A DNA stretch of 64,000 nt from Natranaerobius thermophilus JW/NM-WN-LF. GTDB taxonomy: Bacteria > Bacillota > Natranaerobiia > Natranaerobiales > Natranaerobiaceae. Under the pieces are notes generated by a model. That model made no database searches. It was not told where the DNA came from and saw only the letters and a program-made list of their open reading frames with translations. The DNA lies in the NCBI RefSeq assembly GCF_000020005.1, contig NC_010718.1:377001-441000 (forward strand), in the 5' to 3' direction. Each line of letters begins with the position of its first letter. The stretch's first letter is position 1. Both the position numbers and the translations under genes were made by a program. Below are positions 34,464 through 42,444 of the stretch, one piece after another.

Positions 34464-34498
34464 AAAAAGTGGCAGTATTTTCGCTGCCACTTTTATTT
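34464..34498 (+). terminator. Terminator of the recombinase gene
   Basis: AAAAAGTGGCAG and CTGCCACTTTT arms, T-rich tail to 34498. Confidence 0.85.
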
Positions 34499-34551
34499 CT
34501 ATTTCGAAATAGTTTAAATCCTTAATAGGGTTTTAGGAGCTATATTAATGA

Positions 34552-34573
34552 GTGTGTAATAAACATTACGCAC
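34552..34573. other. Probable attachment-site junction of the element (attR)
   Basis: GTG-T-GTAAT-AAAC-ATTAC-G-CAC is a 22-bp imperfect dyad. The deacetylase frame on the minus strand stops inside it (TTA 34566-34568). Serine recombinase sites are short imperfect dyads near the recombinase gene. The partner site would lie left of the window. Confidence 0.6.
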
Positions 34574-34802
34574 CCCAGGCTGCATCAAAAGAAATGGCCA
34601 ATTTATTTTGGTCAGTTTCAACAGAGTAGATAGGAGCTTTTTTCTCTTCTTCCTCTTCTTTTTCCTCTTCGTTAACAACGGGGATGACAGTGGCGGTTTC
34701 TTGATGATAAATCGAAAAATAACCGAATAAGCCAATAAAGATGAAAAATCCTATCATAATAATAGTAGACATCTTTCTTCTAAAATTAACAGTAAAAAAC
34801 AT
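34566..34802 (-). pseudogene. PdaB-like polysaccharide deacetylase, N-terminal fragment
   Basis: ATG 34802 after GGGGGAG. Seen: a short basic N-terminus, a transmembrane segment TIIMIGFFIFIGLFGYF, an acidic linker (EEEKEEEEEKK), then IYSVETDQNKLAISFDAAWG. The last motif opens the catalytic domain of PdaB-like deacetylases (FD plus AWG), which should continue about 190 residues but stops after A. Known: PdaB acts on spore or cell-wall peptidoglycan in sporulating Bacilli and Clostridia. The rest of the gene is expected on the far side of the element. Confidence 0.8.
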
Positions 34803-34903
34803 AACAACTCCCCCAGAGTTTTTGATTAAGCTTCTTATAAAAAAGTATTCACATTTGTTACAGATAATGTCAGGACTATGGGAAATAAATCGAAGTAAAG
34901 AAA

Positions 34904-34940
34904 AAAAGCTGTTCCCCAGTTTAACAAGGGAACAGCTTTT
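34904..34940. terminator. Bidirectional terminator after tldE
   Basis: AAAAGCTGTTCCC (34904-34916) and GGGAACAGCTTTT (34928-34940). On the minus strand it ends the tldD-tldE operon. Confidence 0.85.
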
Positions 34941-34956
34941 GTAAATCAGGTTATAT

Positions 34957-36267
34957 TTAATTTTTAGCAGTTATGTCTATACCTTCTAGTAATGCGTAAG
35001 GGAATAATCTATTACCTATCCATTTAGCCTCCTGGCTAAAGGAAACTAGCTGATTTTGTAAAGCTTCAAATACATTGACAGCTACCATGCAATCTTTAAT
35101 TCTTCCAATAATTTTTCCGTTTTCAACTAAGTAGCCCAAAGAAATATTGCCATTAACTTCACCGCTGTAAGGATTACCTGCCCAAGCACCCATTAAATCT
35201 TTTATGATAATCCCTCGATCTAACTCTCCTATCATATCGTGATAAGCCATTTCACCTGGTGACAGGACACATGTGTGTAAATCCGGAGCGGGTAAAGAAT
35301 AAGGGCTTTGTCTGATACCATGTCCCGTAGGTTCTACACCTAGAGAATGAGCTGTTAATAGATCGACCGGGAAAGTTTTAATAGTTCCATTCTTTATTAG
35401 GTCTGTTTCTTTTGTTGGTACTCCCTCATCGTCAACAGGACACATTCCCGGCGAAAATGGACGATGAGGCATATCAGTTAAATTCACTTTTTCATCAAAA
35501 AGCTGTTGGTCGAGTTTATCTTTAAATGGTGAAACTTCTTTTTCTACACTTTGACCGTTAAGGCTGGCCAGTATTGGTCGCATAAAATCGCTCATGGCCT
35601 CCGGGGCAAAAATTACTTTGTAGCTGCCACTGTTGATCTCTTTTTCTTTAGAACCGTAATGTAAGTCCTGCATCAATTCATTTTTTAAAGCAGTCAGGTC
35701 AGTGAATAGCCGGGGTAATTTTTTACCTTGACCGATACGCAAAAAACTTTTTCCTACTAATAACATAGCTCCACCTCTTACGGAAAAGGCAGTTCTTTCG
35801 TACTCGGTATTTAATCCCTCGGAATTTTTGATTTTCACCTGTAATTGCGTTTTTTCAATACTGGCACTGGCTAAAGCTTCGGAATTCTTACTTCTAATAC
35901 TATCTACTATTTCTTCGCCCATTTCTATCATTTTTTCAGTAGGTAAATCCATAACATCTTGATCGTACATATTATCTAATTCTTCAGGATTAACTTTAGG
36001 TAAACTGGGTTGAAAACTTCTTCCAAACTGACTGGTTTCTCTGGCTTTGTTTAACAGATCTTCAGCTTTGTCTTCAGTAGAAGTAGTAGTGCAAAAACCC
36101 AGGCGATTATCTGGAGAGATCAACCTTAGTGCTGTGGATTTTTGTTCTTTGGTTTTTATGTTTTTAAGTTTGTTATTTTCGAATTCAACTGGAGTCCTGG
36201 TTACAGACACCTCAAACAGTTCTGCTTGTTCGTTTTTTTTCTTTGCTAAAGAGAGCAGTTTATCCAT
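34957..36267 (-). CDS. tldE: TldE/PmbA family protein
   Basis: 436 aa, ATG after AGGGAGG. Seen: the N-terminal domain (ELFEVSVTRTPVEFENNKLK), the central SYKVIFAPEAMSDFM and FKDKLDQQLFDEKV region, and the C-terminal LLEG end. It lacks the HExxxH site of TldD, as expected of TldE/PmbA. Known: TldD-TldE form a heteromeric metalloprotease that degrades unfolded peptides and matures modified peptides. Overlaps tldD by 8 bases, so the two are translated together. Confidence 0.9.
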   Translation of the reverse strand: MDKLLSLAKKKNEQAELFEVSVTRTPVEFENNKLKNIKTKEQKSTALRLISPDNRLGFCTTTSTEDKAEDLLNKARETSQFGRSFQPSLPKVNPEELDNMYDQDVMDLPTEKMIEMGEEIVDSIRSKNSEALASASIEKTQLQVKIKNSEGLNTEYERTAFSVRGGAMLLVGKSFLRIGQGKKLPRLFTDLTALKNELMQDLHYGSKEKEINSGSYKVIFAPEAMSDFMRPILASLNGQSVEKEVSPFKDKLDQQLFDEKVNLTDMPHRPFSPGMCPVDDEGVPTKETDLIKNGTIKTFPVDLLTAHSLGVEPTGHGIRQSPYSLPAPDLHTCVLSPGEMAYHDMIGELDRGIIIKDLMGAWAGNPYSGEVNGNISLGYLVENGKIIGRIKDCMVAVNVFEALQNQLVSFSQEAKWIGNRLFPYALLEGIDITAKN

Positions 36268-37642
36268 CGGATTTCCCTCCTATAATTACATTCTGAATCC
36301 TGATCGAAGGTGAGCCTTGACTGGTTGGGAGGGGACCTTGCTCACCTTTTCCACATCCACCGCCAGTATCTTTAACCTGATAATCGCTAGAAATCAGATC
36401 TATATTATTCAAGGTTTCGAAGACATTTCCGGTCAAATTCACGTCCCGAACCATTTCTGCAAGTTTTCCATCTCTGATCATGTAGGCTTCCCCGGCCTTA
36501 AATGTAAACATTTCACCGTTTGTCTGGCCGCCGTAAGCATCTACTGCATAAACTCCCAGTTTCACGTCTTTTATCATATCTTCCCAGGTGGCGTCCCCGG
36601 GTGCTATACATGTTGTTCGCATCCTGCAAATTGGAGGATGATTATAATTTATTGCCCTAGCATTTCCAGTTGGTTTTTCTCCCATTTTAGCGGCACTTTC
36701 ACGGGTGTGGAGTCTTCCTACTAGTTCTCCTTCTTTAATTAAATCTGTTTTTTGGGTTCTAACTCCTTCGTCGTCATACTTTAAATATCCTCTGGCACCT
36801 GGTGTATCACCGGTGTCGTATATATTCAAGTGTCTGCCACCAAATTTGGTGCCTAATTTCATAATTTCTCTTAAACGTTTGTTTTCGTAGAGTTGATCAC
36901 TTTCACTTAAGTGTCCGAAAGCTTCGTGAACAAAAACACCTGCCAAGGATGGATCCAAAATCACGGGGTAACTGCCACCCTTTATGGGATCTGCCTTGGT
37001 CATTTGGGTGGCTTTTTGGCAGGCTTTATTTATTCGGTCATGTAAATTCCTAACAACACCGAAGTCATCAGAACTTCCAAAACCCACAACTGACATTTGT
37101 GAATGACCCTGATCAGCTGCAATAGCTATAATGCCGCCACCTAAATCTAATTTCTCTTGTTCAATATAACTGCCATCAGTATTTATGTAGTAAAGTTTTG
37201 TAAAATTATCAAAATATCTAATTCTAGAACTTGTAACCGGTTTCCCGTAACTAAGTATAATATCATTGTATTCTTCTAAAAGCTCTTTCTTTTGGGTTAA
37301 GCTCAATTTGCGAGGATCTTCTTGTGGTTCAACAGTGACATGATCAACTACAGGCTCTACATCAGAAAAGCTAGTATTTTCAGGGATCCTATCGCCAATT
37401 AATTTAGCTTGTTCAATGGCCAAATTAACCTTTTCATGTATATCGTCTAATTTGTTAAAGGAGACAAATCCAACTCCTCCATCTACTATTGCTCTAACAT
37501 TTCCACCATAGTCATTTGAAGAATCAATTCTATCTAAGTCCTGGCCTTGGAATTCAATTCTATTTTGTAAAGTTTTTTGGACTCGTATTTCTATAAAATC
37601 GGCAGACTTCCCTTTGAGAGCGGATTGTAAAAAGTCTCTCAA
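36260..37642 (-). CDS. tldD: TldD metalloprotease
   Basis: 460 aa, TTG start after AAGGAGGTT. Seen: metal-binding HEAFGH at about residue 240 in VFVHEAFGHLSESD, followed by PGARGYLKYDDEGVRTQKTD, RSAINYNHP-like NARAINYNHPP and the C-terminal GGGCGKGEQGPLP. Full length for the family (about 460-480 aa). Known: catalytic subunit of TldD-TldE. Precedes tldE in one operon. Confidence 0.93.
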   Translation of the reverse strand: MRDFLQSALKGKSADFIEIRVQKTLQNRIEFQGQDLDRIDSSNDYGGNVRAIVDGGVGFVSFNKLDDIHEKVNLAIEQAKLIGDRIPENTSFSDVEPVVDHVTVEPQEDPRKLSLTQKKELLEEYNDIILSYGKPVTSSRIRYFDNFTKLYYINTDGSYIEQEKLDLGGGIIAIAADQGHSQMSVVGFGSSDDFGVVRNLHDRINKACQKATQMTKADPIKGGSYPVILDPSLAGVFVHEAFGHLSESDQLYENKRLREIMKLGTKFGGRHLNIYDTGDTPGARGYLKYDDEGVRTQKTDLIKEGELVGRLHTRESAAKMGEKPTGNARAINYNHPPICRMRTTCIAPGDATWEDMIKDVKLGVYAVDAYGGQTNGEMFTFKAGEAYMIRDGKLAEMVRDVNLTGNVFETLNNIDLISSDYQVKDTGGGCGKGEQGPLPTSQGSPSIRIQNVIIGGKSDG

Positions 37643-37850
37643 GATAGTTCAACCTCCTTATTGTTTAAAATAGATGTATCTTTGCCTACTATAAATTCTT
37701 GATGGATTATTTGATATCCTTTTGATAAAAATAGAAACTTTAAAGTTATTATTCGTATTATCCTTAAAATATTATAACTATCAATGAAACAAACAATTAA
37801 TTCTAATCAAAATTAATAAACAAATAATTATTAAAGCAGACAATTAATCA

Positions 37851-37877
37851 AGGGCTGCTCCTGATAGTAGCAGCCCT
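37851..37877 (-). terminator. Terminator of the PRC-barrel gene
   Basis: AGGGCTGCT (37851-37859) with AGCAGCCCT (37869-37877). The minus-strand tail is only moderately T-rich. The gap 37643-37907 otherwise holds nothing I recognise. Confidence 0.6.
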
Positions 37878-37907
37878 GTGTAAATAACTAATATAAAATT
37901 TTTTTGA

Positions 37908-38957
37908 TTAATTTTTCATTAATCGTTGAAATTTCTGTTCTAAGGATGTGATAAAATCATCAATTTCAGTAGCTGTAATAGATGCAGCCAAGCGCATTAA
38001 ATCATTTCTATCCCTTAACTGTTCGATATCACTGATTTCAATTGGTTGCCCTTTTTCTTTGATTATGTGGCCATCTTGAGATACCACATTATAAGCGGGT
38101 TTTTTGTTAATTAAAAAGCCTTTCAGCTTTTCTTCAATATCACCACCGGCCTGGTCTAGTATTTCTTTGAGTCGGGTCTGCCACTCCTGATCAGGTTCGT
38201 ATCTCTGCCTTGCATCTGAGTACTGTGCTCCCGGGGTGCTAGCTTGTTGGGCGAATCTTGGTGGAGTTTGCTGATCGTTAGCTACAAATGCCAAGGTCTT
38301 TAAAACATTATGATGTGTAGCCAAGTCAACGACCTCTGGTGTAATTTTTTCACCTTCAAAAATGATTACTCCTCCTTGACCATCCTGAACAGTTTGGGTA
38401 GCTATTTTGCCGATTAATTGATCTGGTTCTTGATAGTCGGGAATATCAGATTGTGGTGTCACCGGGCTGGTATTTAATGTGGACTCTTGTTCATAATAAG
38501 ACATGATGATGTAATCAGTACCTAATGTGACAATCTGTTGGGCTGGAACTTCAAAAAGCTGTTCAGCTCTTTTGCTTTTGGATAGGATTAAGCTATCCAA
38601 TTGACCTCCTGGAAAATTAAACTGATAATCGTTACAAATTCCTAAAAACTCTCCGTGATCTGAGATAACTTTTTTACCAATAGGAGATTTTTCTAAATGT
38701 TCCCTTTCCCATTCCGTTTCTCCTTGTTGTAAAATTACGTGTTCACTGGGAATAGTAACGGCATAGGGTCCAATGGTTTGAACATTATCTAGACTGACAA
38801 GATGTGATGGGCGATTAGAAAAGAACTTACCTTCACCGAACATAATACTTGTGACGGCCTTTTTGTTCACATCAAGGATTATATCAATGACTTTACCGAA
38901 GGCTTTACCAGTATCAATGGATATTACAGGTAAAGAAACAACTTCATTTTTTCTCAT
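37908..38957 (-). CDS. PRC-barrel domain protein
   Basis: 349 aa, ATG after AAAGGGGGTA. Seen: two PRC-barrel domains, NEVVSLPVISIDTGKAFG (residues 3-80) and SPIGKKVISDHGEFLG (about residues 90-150), then a linker with Gln/Pro-rich low complexity and a C-terminal helical region. Known: PRC-barrels bind RNA, ribosomes or photosynthetic centres; in Firmicutes the role is unclear. Divergent from tsaE; the 166-bp gap probably holds both promoters. Confidence 0.75.
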   Translation of the reverse strand: MRKNEVVSLPVISIDTGKAFGKVIDIILDVNKKAVTSIMFGEGKFFSNRPSHLVSLDNVQTIGPYAVTIPSEHVILQQGETEWEREHLEKSPIGKKVISDHGEFLGICNDYQFNFPGGQLDSLILSKSKRAEQLFEVPAQQIVTLGTDYIIMSYYEQESTLNTSPVTPQSDIPDYQEPDQLIGKIATQTVQDGQGGVIIFEGEKITPEVVDLATHHNVLKTLAFVANDQQTPPRFAQQASTPGAQYSDARQRYEPDQEWQTRLKEILDQAGGDIEEKLKGFLINKKPAYNVVSQDGHIIKEKGQPIEISDIEQLRDRNDLMRLAASITATEIDDFITSLEQKFQRLMKN

Positions 38958-39123
38958 TTGTATACCCCCTTTTACTATATTATGACTGTCTTAGTTTTCC
39001 ACATTGCTTGATAATTATAATAGCGCCTATGAATTTCACCAGGAAGAATGATATAATAAATTTTATAGAAGGCATAACAGTGTTATTTGCTGATCTGTTC
39101 ACGGATGAAAGGGGCGAGAATAT

Positions 39124-39606
39124 ATGAACATAAATACCATAGAAGAGCGGCAGACCATCTCAATAGCCGAACAACTTGCAGCATTACTCGGTCCGGGAGA
39201 TATTGTTCTATTGACAGGAGATTTAGGTGCTGGAAAAACCACTTTTACTAAAGGAATAGCTCAGGGCTTGGATATTGATGAACCAGTTACAAGTCCAAGC
39301 TTTACATTAATGAATCAGTATTCGGGTTCTATACCTTTATATCATTTTGATTTATACCGTATAGAAGATCCGGAAGAATTTTTGGAACTCGGTATTGAGG
39401 AATTTTTATATGGAAAAGGGATTTCTGTAGTTGAATGGAGTGAAAAGCTACCTGAGTTACCAAATAGTTATCTACAGGTGAGCTTGAAACTTGGAGCTGA
39501 CCCTGAAGGCAGACAAATAATAATCGAACCCTATGGGGGATATTACCAAGAACTGGTATCAAAATTGAGACAAGAGGTGTTTAGTGATGAAGGTACTCGG
39601 AATTGA
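39124..39606 (+). CDS. tsaE: tRNA t6A ATPase subunit TsaE
   Basis: 160 aa, ATG after AAAGGGGCGAG. Seen: Walker A GDLGAGKTTFTKG at about residues 36-48, TSPSFTLMNQY, HFDLYRI and VVEWSEK (Walker B-like). Known: TsaE is the small ATPase that helps TsaB-TsaD form N6-threonylcarbamoyladenosine at position 37 of ANN-decoding tRNAs. First of four t6A-cluster genes; overlaps tsaB by 20 bases. Confidence 0.95.
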   Translation: MNINTIEERQTISIAEQLAALLGPGDIVLLTGDLGAGKTTFTKGIAQGLDIDEPVTSPSFTLMNQYSGSIPLYHFDLYRIEDPEEFLELGIEEFLYGKGISVVEWSEKLPELPNSYLQVSLKLGADPEGRQIIIEPYGGYYQELVSKLRQEVFSDEGTRN

Positions 39607-40297
39607 CACTGCCACTAAAACATGTTGTGTTGCATTAATAGACGGGAATAAATTGATGGGTGAATTTATACTGAATAATTTCCAAACACATTCGGAGCGG
39701 TTAATGCCGTTGATTGATAAATTATTAGATAGTTTAGGAATTAAGATTGATGAAATAGAAGGTATCGCTGTTTCGAGAGGACCAGGTGCCTTTACCGGGC
39801 TGAGAATTGGTATTGGAACTGCCCAAGGGCTTGCCATGGGAAATGAGATTCCCTTAGTGGGAGTAAGTACCTTAGATGCCCTGGCTTATCAAAGGGCAAC
39901 TTTGGGATATATATGTCCGATTATGGATGCAAAAAAGCAGGAATTGTACACTTCACTATATTATGTTAATGAAAAAGAGATTGAACAGGTTTGGGACTAC
40001 AGCATCATGAAACCTAAAGATTTGATAGCGGAGCTGAATAATGATTTAACAGACAGGGATATCATTACCTTTGTCGGAGATGGTTTTTCTCCTTATAAGG
40101 AAGAGCTGTTATCAGATGTAGTTGCTTCTGTAAATTATAGTACTGGTGACCTAGAACTTAACAGGGGATTTTCTATAGCCCGTCTTGGTTTAAATAAAAT
40201 AAATGTTGGGGAAGGTTGTGCTCCGGAGGAATTGACTCCTTTATACTTAAGAAAATCTGAAGCAGAAAGGAAGCGGGAGGAAGAAGATAATGGCTAG
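39587..40297 (+). CDS. tsaB: tRNA t6A subunit TsaB
   Basis: 236 aa from ATG 39587; GTG 39584 is also possible. Seen: the ASKHA-type phosphate loop GIDTATKTCCVALID, VSRGPGAFTGLRIG, and LAMGNEIPLVGVSTLDAL. Known: TsaB partners TsaD and TsaE; it has lost its own catalytic role. Overlaps tsaE upstream and rimI downstream (8 bases), typical of a tight operon. Confidence 0.95.
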   Translation: MKVLGIDTATKTCCVALIDGNKLMGEFILNNFQTHSERLMPLIDKLLDSLGIKIDEIEGIAVSRGPGAFTGLRIGIGTAQGLAMGNEIPLVGVSTLDALAYQRATLGYICPIMDAKKQELYTSLYYVNEKEIEQVWDYSIMKPKDLIAELNNDLTDRDIITFVGDGFSPYKEELLSDVVASVNYSTGDLELNRGFSIARLGLNKINVGEGCAPEELTPLYLRKSEAERKREEEDNG

Positions 40298-40781
40298 CAG
40301 AGACTTATTTCCAGAATTTAGAATTAGGGCAATGACCCAAGATGATTTAGATCAGGTACTAGAAATTGAAGGACAGTCTTTCAATTCTCCCTGGTCTGAG
40401 AATGCTTTTCGCCATGAATTACAAGAAAACTTTCTCGCTACATATCTGGTTTTTGAGGATATAAATAGTAATTTGCAACCAACTATTTTTGCCTATGGAG
40501 GATACTGGTTAATTAGAACAGATGCCCATATCACAAATGTGGCAGTTTCTCCTAACTACCGTGGATTAGGTGCAGGTAAGTTGGTAGTGGAAGCTCTATT
40601 AGAACATGCCAAGAATAGAGGAGCCAATAAAGCAACCCTAGAGGTCAGAAAAACCAATACTGTTGCTAAAAAGTTATACCAGGCTTTAGGTTTTAAAATC
40701 TATGGGATTAGGCCTAATTATTATCGTGATAACAACGAGGATGCTTTAATAATGTATAAAAGTATGGAGAATAACCATTAG
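40290..40781 (+). CDS. rimI: Ribosomal protein S18-type N-acetyltransferase RimI
   Basis: 163 aa, ATG after GGGAGGAAGAA. Seen: a GNAT fold with IRAMTQDDLDQVLEIEGQSF, the strand HITNVAVSPNYRGLGAGKLV with the acetyl-CoA loop RGLGAG, and ARKLYQALGF-type KLYQALGFKIYG, and NYYRDNNEDALIM. Known: RimI is often found beside tsaB and tsaD. Overlaps tsaB; followed by a 196-bp gap before tsaD. Confidence 0.92.
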   Translation: MASRDLFPEFRIRAMTQDDLDQVLEIEGQSFNSPWSENAFRHELQENFLATYLVFEDINSNLQPTIFAYGGYWLIRTDAHITNVAVSPNYRGLGAGKLVVEALLEHAKNRGANKATLEVRKTNTVAKKLYQALGFKIYGIRPNYYRDNNEDALIMYKSMENNH

Positions 40782-40911
40782 TTGTTAAATACAAGGTTTT
40801 TTATACTCCGTTGTTGATTCAGGGAGGAGCAGTGATCAGGAAACTTTAATTCTACTGTTAGGGATTTTTAGATGTAGCAGCCCAAAATAATGGATGTGAA
40901 AAAAGTTCAAC

Positions 40912-40938
40912 TATCAACATTCAACTTTAATACAGCCA
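40912..40938. repeat. Dispersed intergenic repeat, copy 1
   Basis: ATTCAACTTTAATACAGCCA (40919-40938) recurs exactly at 62528-62547; the preceding seven bases also agree apart from two C/T changes. Each copy lies 30-60 bases before a gene start. Confidence 0.8.
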
Positions 40939-40977
40939 AATACAAATTGAGATTTATTGAGAAGAAAGGTGATTTAT

Positions 40978-42012
40978 ATGGAAACTCAAAGAGAAACTGT
41001 ATATATTCTAGGAATCGAAACTTCATGTGACGAAACAGCAGTTTCTGTAGTCTCAAATGGTCAGAAGGTTTTAAGTAATGTAGTTAGCTCTCAAACCGAT
41101 GTTCATTCCTTATATGGAGGGGTGGTTCCAGAAATAGCTTCAAGGGAACATTCAAAATTGCTTCCTCCACTGGTGAGTAAGGCCGTTGACGAAGCAGGGT
41201 TAAATATGAATGATATCAATGCCATAGCTGTTACTCAAGGTCCTGGACTGGTTGGCCCACTATTAGTTGGTGTATCGTTTGCTAAATCTTTAGCATATTC
41301 TCTAAAGATACCTCTAATTCCCGTTAACCATATTAAAGCACATCTATATGCCAATTTTATACTTGCTGACGACGATAAAGATTCAAACTTACCTAGTTTC
41401 CCTTTAATTGCTTTAATAGTTTCAGGAGGCCATACTAATCTTTACTATTTGTATGATCACGATAATTGGAAGCTTCTGGGGCGCAGTAGAGACGATGCTT
41501 CCGGTGAGTCCTTTGACAAAATTGCTAGAGCTTTAGACCTGGGATATCCGGGTGGACCAGCTGTTGAAAAGGAAGCTCAAAAGGGCCAACCTAATGTTGA
41601 TTTTCCGAAACCTAAGCTAGAAAACGAATACGATTTTAGTTTCAGTGGTTTGAAAAGTGCTGTATTGAATTATTTGAACCGGAAAAAAATGAAAGGTGAA
41701 CAATACAGTAGCTCTGATATATGCGCAAGTTTTCAACAGGTGGTTGTTGACTCACTTGTGGAGAAAACAATCTCTGCGGCTCGGGATAATCAGGTTGATA
41801 CTATAGTTCTAGCGGGAGGAGTTTCTGCTAATGGACAGTTAAGAGCGAATTTTAAGGAAACAACTGCTGGAGAGGGAATAAATTTATTTCTTCCTAGACT
41901 GGAGTACTGTACTGATAATGCAGCCATGATAGCTGCACTGGGTTATCATAACTATCGTCGTGGCTGGATTGCTTCCCTGGATCTGAATGCGGTCCCCAAT
42001 TTGAGTCCATAA
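40978..42012 (+). CDS. tsaD: tRNA t6A transferase TsaD
   Basis: 344 aa from ATG 40978 after AAAGGTGATTT; the upstream TTG 40957 has no ribosome site. Seen: GIETSCDETAVSVVS, EIASREHS, the metal site HIKAH (VNHIKAHLYANF), SGGHTNLYYL, ASGESFDKIARALDLGYPG, and FSGLKSAV. Full length and all residues present. Known: TsaD transfers threonylcarbamoyl to A37 of tRNA. Terminates at the nested hairpin at 42018. Confidence 0.96.
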   Translation: METQRETVYILGIETSCDETAVSVVSNGQKVLSNVVSSQTDVHSLYGGVVPEIASREHSKLLPPLVSKAVDEAGLNMNDINAIAVTQGPGLVGPLLVGVSFAKSLAYSLKIPLIPVNHIKAHLYANFILADDDKDSNLPSFPLIALIVSGGHTNLYYLYDHDNWKLLGRSRDDASGESFDKIARALDLGYPGGPAVEKEAQKGQPNVDFPKPKLENEYDFSFSGLKSAVLNYLNRKKMKGEQYSSSDICASFQQVVVDSLVEKTISAARDNQVDTIVLAGGVSANGQLRANFKETTAGEGINLFLPRLEYCTDNAAMIAALGYHNYRRGWIASLDLNAVPNLSP

Positions 42013-42017
42013 TTAAA

Positions 42018-42095
42018 GGGTTGTCCACCTTATTAAACAGCTAGATTATAACGGCTAGTCATGTGGATATTTTAAGGTGGGTAACCCTTATTTTA
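42018..42095 (+). terminator. Nested terminator after tsaD
   Basis: GGGTTGTCCACCTTA (42018-42032) pairs with TAAGGTGGGTAACCC (42073-42087) with two mismatches; an inner AGCTAG/GCTAGT pair lies at 42039-42059; a T-rich tail follows. Confidence 0.75.
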
Positions 42096-42141
42096 TTTTT
42101 AAAAACTTAGTTTACTAAAGAAATTCGTTATTTTCTTAAAA

Positions 42142-42248
42142 TTATCCACAGATTTATGTAAAAAACTTGTGGATAATGTGCATAACTTTCAAAAATGCGG
42201 TGAATTTGATAAATTTTCTGTGGATATCCCTGTGGAAATTGTGGACTG
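42142..42248. promoter_or_regulatory. Cluster of DnaA-box-like sites
   Basis: Two perfect TTATCCACA boxes, plus strand at 42142-42150 and minus strand at 42168-42176. Three weaker minus-strand matches follow: TGTGGATAT 42219, TGTGGAAAT 42231, TGTGGACT 42241. The gap 42096-42374 holds no gene. Confidence 0.7.
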
Positions 42249-42374
42249 ATTTAATATTCAAATTATTTTTATAACATGTCAGCTCATCTGTATTGGGAGT
42301 AAAACGTTATTTCTTCAATAAACATAATATATGACCACCAAGAGAATACTATTCTAAAAATATGCTTTTATTTG

Positions 42375-42383
42375 TGGTATAAT
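42375..42383 (+). promoter_or_regulatory. Extended -10 promoter of murC
   Basis: TGG plus TATAAT (42378-42383), about 55 bases before the murC start. No good -35 box, as expected for an extended -10. Confidence 0.6.
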
Positions 42384-42444
42384 GTAGAGCGGTGTTTAAT
42401 TTTAATGAAAAAAATTGTAGTCTAGAGAGAAGAGAGGGATTTTC

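Noticed and set aside
34514-34735. 73-aa minus-strand frame overlapping the deacetylase fragment
   Set aside because: Shifted frame; the other frame has the membrane segment, linker and FDAAWG motif with a good ribosome site.
36317-36724. 135-aa plus-strand frame opposite tldD
   Set aside because: Antisense shadow of a highly conserved gene; no ribosome site or family match.
42142-42248. Chromosomal origin oriC
   Set aside because: No dnaA, dnaN, rnpA or rpmH nearby and no adjacent AT-rich 13-mers; kept only as a DnaA-box cluster.
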